Shown here piece after piece: positions 12,734 through 25,355 of a stretch of 64,000 nucleotides of DNA. The notes under the pieces are model-generated. The model did no database searches and had not been told where the DNA came from. It saw only the letters and a list, made by a program, of their open reading frames with translations. The position numbers were made by a program, and so were the translations under genes. Position 1 is the stretch's first letter. Each line of letters opens with the position of its first letter. This stretch comes from Cliona cf. orientalis (taxonomy: Eukaryota; Porifera; Demospongiae; Clionaida; Clionaidae): contig OZ005703.1 of assembly GCA_963930775.1 (NCBI GenBank), positions 3,720,001-3,784,000 on the forward strand. Reading direction: 5' to 3'.

Positions 12734-13144
12734 CGACAGCTCGATCGACTCTCTGCAGGGTGCACTTTATTTAGATCATAGATAATAGAGGAGGGAGGAG
12801 GGATTGGAAACGCGCGCGCATTGCCGCCTATAGTGACGTCACGGAGGATGCTCGACACGGCACGCCCCCCTTCGCGATGATAATACAGGCTGTACACTAG
12901 TACAGTATAGTAGGGCCTTATATGGTGTCATATGGCCTTGTAGCCGGATTAAACCTAGATCTATGGCTAAATCAAGCGTGGGGAGGAAAACCAAGAATCG
13001 AAACGCGATTTTGAACTGTCATTTTTATGTTTTACCTCGTATAAAACTGTGGAATTTTCGTTCGCTATCGGCGAGAGAACTGGAAGTGAGAGCGATTGGA
13101 CAGTGTCTGTGGCTGCCTACCATATGCATATGCTTTAGAAGCAT

Positions 13145-13963
13145 CATAGATAATAGAAGGGGGAGGAGGGATTGGAAACGCGTGTACAAAGTATGGGGAT
13201 GCGACGGCGCATGCTCGCCACGGCACGCCCCCTTCGCGATGATAATACAGACAGTACACTACAATACAACTAGGGCCTTATATGGCATCATGTGGCCTTA
13301 TAGCTAGACTAAACCTAGATCTATGGCTAAACCAAGTGTGGGGAGAAATTGAAACGCGATTTTGAACCGTCTTTTTTATGTTTTACCTCGTATAAAACTT
13401 GGAGGAATTTTCTTTCGCTATCGGCGAGAGAACTCGAAGTGAGAGCGATTGGGCAGTGTCTATGGATGTCTACCATGTGCTTTAGAAGCATCCGTGAGCT
13501 TTCTGGGGGTAGCACTCGGGTATGCTAGCTTTATTAATAGCACGAGTCATGCTCAGATTGAACTTACCTGAGCTTGTTTGGCCCTTGTTGCGCTTGCTTT
13601 ATAAAGAAGCACTACACTTCAGGTCATCGTTAGCACTCGTTGGCTGACGCTGGATCCATCGAGGCGTTTAACGAAGGCCTACACCTCTCGCAGGTCCCAG
13701 GAAAATTCCACAAGGCCGAACGGCAGCCCACCTATAAGTCTATTTAGGAAAGTCGCCTGATTCTTGCTTCTTTTGACTTCAGGACCTCGGGCGACTCGGC
13801 TACAGTGCACAAAGACTCTCTCTCAGGCAAAAAAATACAGCCTTTGCGGTGTAACGAAATTGTGCGACTCGCGAACTTTTGATAGAGTCACGTGACGGTG
13901 TCAAGCATGCGCCCATAGTACTGTACAACGTTTCCAATCCCTCCTCCCCCTCTATTATCTATG
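13145..13963. mobile_element. CATAGAT-family element (inner copy) inserted into its own kind
   Basis: 819-bp element with ends CATAGATAATAG and CTATTATCTATG, flanked by GAAGCAT (13138-13144 and 13964-13970). It reads as a near copy of the outer element, with left half about 367 bp and right half about 450 bp. No recognisable protein. Confidence 0.85.
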
Positions 13964-14155
13964 GAAGCATCCGCGAGCTTTCTGGGGATAGCACTCGGGT
14001 CTGCGAGCTTTATTAATTAACAGCCCAAGTCATACTCGGATTGCTGAGCTTGTTTGGCCCTTGTTGCGCTTGCTTTGTAATGAAGCACTGTATTTCAGGT
14101 CGTCGTTAGCACTCTTTGGCTGATATCGAGGCATTTAACGAAGGCCTTCACTGCT

Positions 14156-14485
14156 CAGGGGCGGATCCAGGACATCAAGTAGGGGGGGTCATAAAGCAAA
14201 TTATCGCGCGCGAAATTTTTGGCCACGCCCACTTTTGTGAAGACCACGCCCACATTGTTGCCGCGAACGAGACAAACAGCCCGAGATGTCGATGGAACCC
14301 GACTTTTTCATCGTACAAACAGGTTTTTAGCTATATTTTGTGTCAGATCAAGGTTCATTGGTTGAAGGGAGGGTGGCAAAGTTGGATGTTGAGCCGAGCA
14401 CAGCAAGCTGGTACAAGATATTCAGGCCTGGAAGGGGGGGGGGGGGGTCATCTGCCCCCCATGACCCCCCCTGGATCCGCCACTG
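14156..14485. mobile_element. 330-bp MITE, GGCGGATCC ends, 5-bp target duplication
   Basis: Ends CAGGGGCGGATCCAGG and CCTGGATCCGCCACTG; CTGCT flanks both sides (14151-14155, 14486-14490). The inner copy of the surrounding element (near 13677) lacks it and shows the empty site. Internal text GCGCGCGAAATTTTTGGCCACGCCC-like is shared with copies at 27109, 32468 and 45925. Confidence 0.85.
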
Positions 14486-15073
14486 CTGCTCGCAGGTCCC
14501 AGGAAAATACCACAAGGCCAAATGGCAGCCCACCTACAAGTCTATTCAGAAAAGGTGCCTGATTCTTTCTTCTTTTGACTTCAGGACCTCGGGCGACTCG
14601 GCTATATACAATGCACAAACATTCTCTCGAGGGCAATAAGTGCAGCCTTTGCGGTGTAGCGAAATTATTGTGCGATTCGCGAACTTTTGATAGAGTCACG
14701 TGACCGTGTCGAGCATCCGCCGTATATACACGTACAAGCGTTTCCAATCCCTCCTCTATTATCTATGTTTAGATCACACCCGCAGTGCATAATGACGTAA
14801 TTGCATATCTTGGATTCCATATCCGATTCCAACCTTAATTGGTGCGTGGGTTGAGCACAATGATTTTGTACGTTTTAGGCCAAGTGTGCACAATATTTTG
14901 TGTGTAGCTGTTTGACAATTATTTTGGACGAGCTTGACAATTCTTCTAGACAAGTTTGACAATTGTTTTATGTGTAAGTCTGTTTGACAATTATTTTGTG
15001 TATCATCCAATTTTGTCCGCTTTGGAATTCCATAAAGATAGGTAGTTTACCTAGAATATCAAAATGCATTGAG

Positions 15074-18000
15074 TTATTGACATTCTATTTTTATGGTATG
15101 TTCCCAAGGAAAGGGTGACTTCAATAGCTGGAGTGACCAAGTAACTTCATTTCTGGTATTCCATGTCACACTCACTTCCATGTTGACTGTTTTCAGAGAA
15201 CTCAGTCTCGAATCAGAAGCCACTGGAACCTGCAAGATATGATATAATATGGTGATTATCACACCGATGTTGTAGTCACATGCAACCATACCAGTGCGAC
15301 TAAATCGGCCTTTAAAGCGTCCCTTTCTTGTAGTTCAATCTGCACACACTGACTTACATTGTTGATCTGCACAACATAATATTATTATTATGCACATGAA
15401 CTCCTCAATCTCCAGCTACACCCCAAGCCTCACATTTTTCCCATTCACTCAAGGATTTTGTATTGTATATATCACCAGCTACTACCATAGTGCAAAACTG
15501 ACCACCAAAATAATGCATCAATCACAAAATAAGGTTGTCAAAATAGCAGCTAGACATAATGAGAACATACAATAATCCACAAATCAGATTGTGTACAAGG
15601 TATCAAACGTAATAATTGTTTATACAGATCAAAGGCATCACTATTATTATTATGTTGTATCACCTGATACACTCTTGGTTGTACGTGAAATGGCTGTCTA
15701 ACAGTAATTATTATTAAATTACACATAAACTTTGGTAATTTAGTGCATACTTGTATGGTGGTATTCTTGTGACAAGGAATAGGCATATACTTGGGAAGAA
15801 TTCTCTTTTCAAAATCCGGGCACTGTATTAATAATACATCAATCACAAAATAAGGTTGTCAAAATAGCAGCTAGACATAATGAGAACATACAATAATCCA
15901 CAAATCAGATTGTGTACAAGGTATCAAAGAATTCCCCCCAAAAGACAGTGCTTGGTTCCGATGAACATCAACTAGAATGCCTGCTTCTTGTGCACACCCC
16001 ATAACAGCAACATTCTCAGGAGGTAATGACATGTGATGCTGTGCATTTGGAAGCTTATCTTTAAGTAGTCGTCTTAACTGAGGTAGTTTACAGCTTCCAC
16101 CAATCAGTACAAGCTGTAGTCAAAATAATATTATAACAATATCATTACGTTTGACTGGAGAATTGAAGAGGCTGCTGAATTATATAGTGATGGTGACTTT
16201 AGAACTTATAAAAGCAACAAAAGGTCAAACTTCAATGTAAACTTCATCAGTACACAGATGCATATAACTTGCATGTCCTATAGCATCTTGGTGCAGTTCA
16301 GCTTTGTTCAATATGACATCAATGGGTTCAAGGCACTTTCTCCATAGAGATGAACATATTCCCTCAAACCTCCCCCTGAAATCATAAAGTGGATACGGTT
16401 GATATAAAGAAGTTTCAGGATCATGGATAGTGGATAGTGGGATAGTGAAGAATGTGGCTTACCCACAATGGAAGGTTACAAATGAAATGATTGACTGATT
16501 GAATACATGGAGAGTCAATGATGTACCATGGCAGTCTACAAACTATTATGTTCAAGTCACTGCACACAACAAAATTTATCTAAAAAACTAGAACTCATAG
16601 AGCACATACCCCGCGTGCCATGGCAATATCACCTATGGCCATGCCTTTTCTCAGAGACCTCTGCTCTTTGATGTTTAGTCTCTTGCTATATACTCATGAA
16701 CTTTTTCATTCCCTTCTGAGATCCATGATCACAAATGACATTAATTTTGTGCTAGAAGTATGCTGTAGAGCAGCTCGAGCATGTGCAATAGACTCTATGA
16801 GGCGTGTCCGACATGCTCGCACAATTTCTAGCTTCCTTGGATCTCTTGCTACTCATGAACTTTTTCGCTCCCTTCTGAGATCCATGATCACATATGATGT
16901 GCTTGCTATATAGAAGCATGCACTGTAGAGCAGCTCGAGCATGCACAATAGACTTCATGAGGTACTAGGTGGGTGTGTCCGACATACTCGCACAATTTGT
17001 AGCTTCCCTGGGTATTGTCTAGGGTTAAGAATGAGACAGAAGGTGTTTTTTTGCGGTCTTACACCATTTTATCCCATTTATTGACCCTACTTTTGCTTAA
17101 ATGTTGAGATTTGCCGATTTTTATGCTGACTGACGACAGATAACAGACAAACCGATTGCTTTACCCCCTGCTGCGCATGTGGGGTAACTACTCAACACAA
17201 TAATGTGGCTCTCGGAGCACACACCCTGTGTGTCCCTGCATGTGGACACGGGGATTATGATGCAGTGAGCTTCGTGTATCTCTTGACAGCTTGAGCATGA
17301 CCAGTCAGTGTAGCGGCTTTTTCATCAGCCATGCCTCTGTGGGCTTAGGCATGGCTGATGAAAATACACAATTTGTAGCTCTAGCAAATTGCTGAAGTGG
17401 TTAGAATGGAGAGAAGACATTTTCTTCACTGTATGTTTTGATTGCACTTGTAGATCACTCTGATCCTTAACCTCCAGATCTGTAAATTTTTGAGCCGACG
17501 GACAGATAGAACCCCCTTTGTGCAAGTGCATTGTTAACCCTCGGCGCATGCACCGCAGGGTTACGGTAGTCGTTCTGTGTGTCTGCGTGTCTGTCTGTTA
17601 CCAGGCTAGTTGCTACATACCTTATTTATACATTGAAAGCGAGGTGTCATTAGGCTTCTCGTGGCGATTTTAACAAATGAAACGTGTAGAATTCGTTGAA
17701 AACGCTTTATTCAAAAGTTACAGCGACATTTGCCTATCACCTCTGCCTTCTTCGCTTGATGAACTCTCGATGGACAAAAGTGACAGTGATGGCTTCTTTT
17801 CCAAAAGATAAGGATGTAGGACTAACGATAGGTCTTATAACTTGACTGACTCATCACTGATCACAGTAGACTCTGAACGCTTCTTGGCTTTCTTGTGTAG
17901 CGCTATAGCTAACTGCTGATCAGGCACGTGATGATCATGCTACATATTACGTAATCCCTTGCCATTGCATGCATGGATGTCTACTATATAAATAGCATAC

Positions 18001-21000
18001 CGTAAATCTGGAAATTTTCGTTGTAAAAATATTTTCGTAGTCGGTGGCGGCTACGAAAATTAATCTTACGAAAATTAGTATGCACTATTAACGCTAATGC
18101 GGTAAGGGGTCGTTCCTACGAAAATATTTTTACACGAAAATTTATCATACGAAAGTTTCTGTACACGAAAATTTCCAGATCTACGGTATTCTATATTTAT
18201 AGGCTTTGGTAAAAATAGAGTGCGCAATAAAAGGCTAGTGCACGGTATAGCGCATACTGGCATGTATATAGATCTTTTCTCATTTCGGCATAATGATATT
18301 ACATCGAAGCATAATTATAGGCTTAACAGCCGTTAAGCCAGCGGTCCAATTGTTGCAGATCCAGGAAGTACATCCGGTGGCACATTCCAGTACATGCAAT
18401 TTTTGCCGTTTTTTTATCTACTTTTCTTACCTGTTCTATCTAGGCCATCTTTCACTTCTAGGACTCCAAACAAAGACCAGAGGACAGAGCAACTCTTCTA
18501 CTTTCAGCTCGTTCAAGTCCCATAACCCGGAGACATTCATGAGCTCCGCGGCGATCGCTTTTGTGGATGCTGTTTGCAAGCGCTCACAAAAGTGCCTTGC
18601 GCAAAAAAGTGGTACGTTTTGGTTCCCTTGGATGGATTCCCATGATTCAAGTACCATTCAATAGCTCTTGTGTTGCTCTACAATATGAGACTGGAATGAA
18701 GTTTTTCCATCGAGCGGTTCCAGAGTTACACAGCATCAAAAATCAGAAAATTTCAGTACAACCGCGTGGCATTTTCCATATCTTCTCAAGGTTTTATCGA
18801 GTGTCTGACCTTCTGACCATCCAAGAATGAGCTATAGGCTTAGTAGCGCTCATTATGAAGCTCCAAGTTTCTAGGGAGGAGGCGTCGTCATCCATATGGA
18901 TAGTATCTTTCTGTGCTCACAATTTCAAGGACTGAAGGTTGGTGTCAAGTGTGTGTGAGGCCAAGTAGCTAGCTAGCTATTGAACTACGTATACTTACCA
19001 GGCAAATAATGAGACAGGTGCAATAACGGCTATTTAGACATAATATACTTTATACCTATTATATACAAGTGTATAGTATGGTATCATTTAGTATTAAGTG
19101 TAGACTATAAAGTGTAATTGTCTAAAGTGTAAAGTATCAAAAGTACCACTACATTTTATCAAGCAATACACAATATTATGGACTTAACATTAGTTATTAC
19201 CAGAGAATGTCTAAAGTGTCTAATGTGTCAATATTGCATTGATTAGACTCACTATATACACACATTAGACTGCAGTTCACAAAATTATATTGTATAGAGT
19301 TGGTGTGTATAAACTAGATCTATGGTGACTTTAATTATTATATCTATAATAAGGCCATGTCTAAAGTGTCTAAAATGTCAATATTGCATTGATTAGACTC
19401 ACTATATACACATATTAGACTGCAGTTCACAATAGACTGTATAAAGTTGGTGTGTATAAACTAGATCTATGGTGACTTTAATTATTAGATCTATAATAAG
19501 GCCATGTCCAAAGTGTCTAAAATGTCAATATTGCATTGATTAGACTCACTATATACACATATTAGACTGCAGTTCACAATAGACTGTATAAAGTTGGTGT
19601 GTATAAACTAGATCTATGGTGACTTTAATTATTAGATCTATAATAAGGCCATGTCTAAAGTGTCTAAAATGTCAATATTGCATTAATTAGACTCACTATA
19701 TACACACATTAGACTGCAGTTCACAATAGACTGTATGAAGTTGGTGTGCATAAACTAGATCTATGGTGACTTTAATTATAATAAGGCCATGTCTAAAGTG
19801 TCTAAAATGTCAATATTGCATTGATTAGACTCACTATATACACACATTAGACTGCAGTTCACAATAGACTGTATAAAGTTGGTGTGTATAAACTAGATCT
19901 ACGGTGACTTTAATTATTATATTTATAATAAGGCCATGTCAAAAGTGTCTAAAATGTCAATATTGCATTAATTAGACTCACTATATACACACATCAGACT
20001 GCAGTTCACAATAGACTGTATAAAATTGGTGTGTATAAACTAGATCTATGGTGACTTTAATTATAATAAGGCCATGTCTAAAGTGTCTAAAATGTCAATA
20101 TTGCATTAATTAGACTCACTATATACACACATCAGACTGCAGTTCACAATAGACTGTATAAAGTTGGTGTGTATAAACTAGATCTATGGTGACTTTAATT
20201 ATAATAAGGCCATGTCTAAAGTGTCTAAAATGTCAATATTGCATTAATTAGACTCACTATATACACACATTAGACTGCAGTTCACAATAGACTGTATAAA
20301 GTTGGTGTGTATAAACTAGATCTATGGTGACTTTAATTATTAAATCTATAATAAGGCCATGTCTAAAGTGTCTAAAATGTCAATATTGCATTAATTAGAC
20401 TCACTATATACACACATTAGACTGCAGTTAACAATAGACTGTATAAAGTTGGTGTGTATAAACTAGATCTATGGTGACTTTAATTATTATATTTATAATA
20501 AGGCCATGTCTAAAGTGTCTAAAATGTCAATATTGCATTAATTAGACTCACTATATACACACATCAGACTGCAGTTCACAATAGACTGTATAAAGTTGGT
20601 GTGTATAAACTAGATCTATGGTGACTTTAATTATAATAAGGCCATGTCTAAAGTGTCTAAAATGTCAATATTGCATTAATTAGACTCACTATATACACAC
20701 ATTAGACTGCAGTTCACAATAGACTGTATAAAGTTGGTGTGTATAAACTAGATCTATGGTGACTTTAATTATAATAAGGCCATGTCTAAAGTGTCTAAAA
20801 TGTCAATATTGCATTGATTAGACTCACTATATATACACACATTAGACTGCAGTTCACAATAGACTGTATAAAGTTGGTGTGTATAAACTAGATCTATGGT
20901 GACTTTAATTATTAGATCTATAATAAGGCCATGTCTAAAGTGTCTAAAATGTCAATATTGCATTAATTAGACTCACTATATACACACATTAGACTGCAGT

Positions 21001-24000
21001 TCACAATAGACTGTATAAAGTTGGTGTGTATAAACTAGATCTATGGTGACTTTAATTATTAAATCTATAATAAGGCCATGTCTAAAGTGTCTAAAATGTC
21101 AATATTGCATTAATTAGACTCACTATATACACATTAGACTGCAGTTCACAATAGACTGTATAAAGTTGGTGTGTATAAACTAGATCTATGGTGACTTTAA
21201 TTATAATAAGGCCATGTCTAAAGTGTCTAAAATGTCAATATTGCATTGATTAGACTCACTATATACACATATTAGACTGCAGTTCACAATAGACTGTATA
21301 GAGTTGATGTGTATAGACTACGTACAATTACTTTATAATAGAATAGAATGCCAAAAGTGTCAATGGTCGAGTGTTTTCGTTTTATTGACATATTGAGGGG
21401 AAATGACTGGTCTCATTATCATTAACGTTTGGCAGAGTCGTCGAGTGCTTAAACAGTAAAAATATATTTGGCAGGGCATTTAAACCAAGGGGTAGTATAT
21501 TCAAACATTACGTTTGGCAGGGGGTCGAGGTATTTAAACATTACATTTAATACACTCGGCGGGGGTCGTGGCATTTAAACATTGAAATACGTTTGGCAGG
21601 GGGGTCGTGGCGTTTAAACATTGAAATACGTTTGGCAGGGGGATCGTGGCGTTTAAACATTAAATAGTTTGGCAGGGGGGTTGTGGCATTTAAACATTAA
21701 AATATGTTTGGCAGGGGGGTCGTGGCGTTTAATGGCGTTAAATATGTTTGGCAGGGGGGTCGTGGCATTTAAACATTAAATTTAATAGTTTGGCAGGGGG
21801 TCATGGCGTTAAATATGTTTGGCAGGGGGGTCGTGGCGTTTAAACATTAAATGGTTTGGCAGGGGAGGTTGTGGTATTTAAACATTAAATAGTTTGGCAA
21901 GGGGCCGGGTTGAGGCACTTTATATACATTATACACATACAGTATAATGTTGCACATAATATATTATCTGTATAGAGTGTGTATATAGCACATATAATGT
22001 GGCAACTGTAGACACTTTAGACACTGTAGATCCTAAAACTATATGGTTCATTCATTCGCCCACATTTGGAATATGCATCTGTCGTATGGTCTCCGTATCT
22101 TACTAAGGACATATCTATGATTGAAAAAGCTCAGTACTTTGCTCTTAAGGTTTGCTTGAAGGACTGGTCGATGAACTATGAGGAAGCACTGGACCTAGCA
22201 CATATTCCACCTCTGATTGCTCGACGTGATCGTGCGGCCCTATGTTACATGTATAATATTGTGCACAATAATATGGACTTTGAAAATGCACCAATAGAAC
22301 CAAGACCAATCTCAAGGTTGACAAGGTACAGTAACAGTCATCAACTCCGTCAGCCATACTGCCACACAAATGCCTTTCAGAATTCATTTTTTCCTAAAAC
22401 TATCTCAAAGTGGAACTCGCTATCTGAAGAAGTGTTTGTCCGTCACTTGCTAGTTTTAAGTATGCTGTTTCATAATCTTTGTTTTATAATTATTACCATT
22501 GCTTATCCCCTGTCCTCTAATTAAATTTATATTCTTTTTGTATTAGGTACATGCACGCATTAGCTTATTACACACTAAGTAGAAAAAAAAGCATATTTAA
22601 ATAATTAAATAAATAATTAAATAATCTAATTCATGGGGGATTTGGAAAAACTTGGGGGGATAATTTTTACATGAGCATGCAGAATGGGTCGAAACTAGAG
22701 ATTTGATCAGACAGATTTTTGATTCACACCTTACAATTAAAGTTATGGCCCTTTGAAGTTTTCCCATATGTTTGTATAGGAAGCCATGCATTTGCAATGT
22801 TTTCCGCCCACGCGCTACGTGAGGGGCGGGGCCACGCGCGCACATCAACGTGACGACCATTACCCAATTTGGTCAAAATTGATTTATAGGCTGCTTGCTT
22901 GCATTGTATGGCTCTACTATGCATCCAGCTCAACTATGTGGTGGTTTTCGGACAATTTTTTTTTCTGCTTAGTGTGTGGTCTGCTTGTTAAACACTAAGT
23001 AGAAAAAAAAAGCAAATTTAAATAATTAAATAAATAATCTAATTCATGGGGGGTTTGGGAGCACTTGGGGGGATAATTTTTACATGGGCACGCAGAATGG
23101 GTCGAAACTAGAGATTTGACCTGAAAGAATTTTGATTCACACCTTAGAATTAAAGTTACGGCCCCTTAAATTTTTCCCATATGTTTGTATAGGGAAGCCA
23201 TGCGTTTGCAATGTTTTCCGCCCACGCGCTACGTGAAAAACGTGGAATACCCGTTAGGCACGCGCACACAAACGTGACGACCTTTACCTACTTTGATCAA
23301 AATTGGAGTATAGGGTGCCTGCTTGCATTGTATGGCTCTACTAAGCATCCAGCTCAACTATGTGATAGTTTTGGACAATTTTTTTTCTGCTTAGTGTTCT
23401 GGTCTCCTTGTTAAACACTAAGTAGAAAAAAAAAAAAGATTTAAATAATTAAATAAATAATCTAATTCATGGGGGGTTTGGGAGTACTTGGGGACATAAT
23501 TTTTACATGGGCACGCAGAATGGGTCGAAACTAGAGATTTGACCTGAAAGAATTTTGATTCACGCCTTTGAATCGAAGTTACGGCCCTTTGAAGTTTTCC
23601 CATATGTTTGTATAGGAAGCCATGCGTTTGCAATGTTTTCCGCCCACGCGCTACGTGAAAAACGGGGAATACCCGCGCACACAAACGTGACGACCTTTAC
23701 CTACTTTGGTCAAAATTGGAGTATAGACTGCCTGCTTGCATTGTATGGCTCTACTAAGCATCCAGCTCAACTATGTGGTGGTTTTGGACATTTTTTTTTC
23801 TTCTTAGTGTTCAGGTCGCCTTGTTACACACTAAGTAGAAAAAAAAAAAGATTTCTGTGCAGTAAATAATGTTTGGAGGGATTGGGAGCACTTGGGGAGA
23901 TAATTTTTATATGGGCACGCAGAATGGGTCAAAACACGAGATTTGACATGAGAAAATTTTGATTGACACCTTAGAATTAAAGTTACGGCCCTTTGAAGTA

Positions 24001-25322
24001 TCCCCATATGTTTGTATAGGAAGCCATGCACTTGCAATGTTTGCCCATAAAAAAAATTACGGGCGCGCGGGGTACGTTGACGACCCTTTACCAAACATTG
24101 TACATATGGCTATTTTGATGCCTGCTTGCATTGTATGGCTCTACTATGCATCCAGCTCGACTGTGTGGTGGTTTTCGGACCGTTTTTTTTCTGCTTAGTG
24201 TGTGGTCCCCTTGAAAAAAAAAAAAAAAAAAAGAAAAATTATACACTAAACACTAAGTAGTTACAACCTAAGATAAAAGAATATGTGAGCGTGTAATGTA
24301 ATGTAATTAATGTAATGTAATGTAATGTAATGTTGGGGATGATTACGTATACAAGCCCCAAGTCACTCTCAAATACACAAATCTCAGATGTCACGTTGTG
24401 CATTAGTATTATGACGTTATAGTGGGTATAGTAATCAATGTTTGCAAGTTTAGATTTCTGCCTTACCATATACCTGACCTATTGTAGCAGACATATTTGA
24501 TAGGAACTGGTGACATGACATACCGTTAACTAATTACTGAATGATAAAATTCTTTTATCTTAGGTTGTGGTTTAGCTTGAAAAAAAAAAAGATTTATATA
24601 ATTAATTAATGTTTGGGGGGTTTGGGAGCACTTGGGGAGATAATTTTTACATGGGCACGCAGAATGGGTCAAAACTAGAGATTTGACCCTGGGGAATTTT
24701 GATTCACACCTTAGAATTAAAGTTATGGCCCTTTGAAGTTACCCCATATGTTTGTATAGGAAGCCATGCGTTTGCAATGTTTTCCGCCCACGCGCTACGT
24801 GAGGGGCGGGGCCACGCGCGCACATTAACGTGACGACCATTACCCACTTCAATCAAAATTGATGTATAAGCTGCCTGCTTGCATTGTATAGCTCTACTAT
24901 GCATCCAGCTCAACTATGTGGCAGTTTTCGAACAATTTTTTTTTCTGCTTAGTGTTCTGGTCGCCTTGAAAAAAAAAAAAAAAAATACTTCAGACAAGAT
25001 TAAGTTAAAAGACTGAATTTATACAATATTATGTGGCATCATCTAATGTATGTATACAAGGTGTCTAATATTGGAGAAGCATCTACAATTCACTTTAGAC
25101 AGTCTACAGTCTATAGTTATCGTATAATGTGTCTAATCTGCCAATATTGCACCCTTATGCAAATAATAAAGCCCAGGGATGAGGGCGAGCCTTACCAGCT
25201 AAAGAACAAGCAACACAGAAGAGTCTCACTGTTGTGCCTATGCCATTATGACAGTCGGCTTACAGTAGAGCCGAAAAGCACGAGTTCCAAGGGGTGGGCA
25301 ACTAGCACATTTCTCTTAACAG

Positions 25323-25355
<33 letters not shown>

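Larger units (their letters stand above)
12777..14767. mobile_element. CATAGAT-family element (outer copy), 7-bp target duplication
   Basis: Inverted ends CATAGATAATAGAGG ... GGATTGGAAACG. TTTAGAT flanks both ends (12770-12776 and 14768-14774). Its left half (12777-13144) and right half (13971-14767) are separated by a second complete copy of the same element at 13145-13963. Its right half also carries the insertion at 14156-14485. Without the two insertions the outer copy would be about the same size as the inner one. Confidence 0.85.
11952..15034. mobile_element. Nested foldback composite: oldest element with long inverted arms
   Basis: Long inverted arms: 11952-12250 on the left against 12629-12776 plus 14768-15034 on the right. 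They match through CCAAAGCGGACAAAATTGGA, TACGTCATTAC-type text, GATCTAAATAAAG and GAGCTGTCGCACGAAG. The right arm is split by the element at 12777-14767 (target duplication TTTAGAT) and by a 70-bp palindrome at 12664. The centre is the element at 12260-12628. This is the oldest layer, since all others sit inside it. No recognised protein. Confidence 0.85.

Noticed and set aside
14116-14747. Several 100-150 codon frames near 14.1-14.7 kb
   Set aside because: They run across boundaries of nested MITEs and through G runs, and code on both strands alike.
18293-18830. Open frame shared by 18293-18664 and the minus strand at 25720-26103 as a conserved protein
   Set aside because: Similarity is at DNA level across the whole 410-bp repeat, including stops in alternative frames; no recognised domain.
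22597-24198. Recurrent minus and plus strand frames in the 420-bp units
   Set aside because: They follow from repeated DNA and change frame or length from unit to unit.
19195-24978. CRISPR-like array
   Set aside because: Units of 140 or 420 bp without unique spacers, in an intron of a eukaryotic gene.
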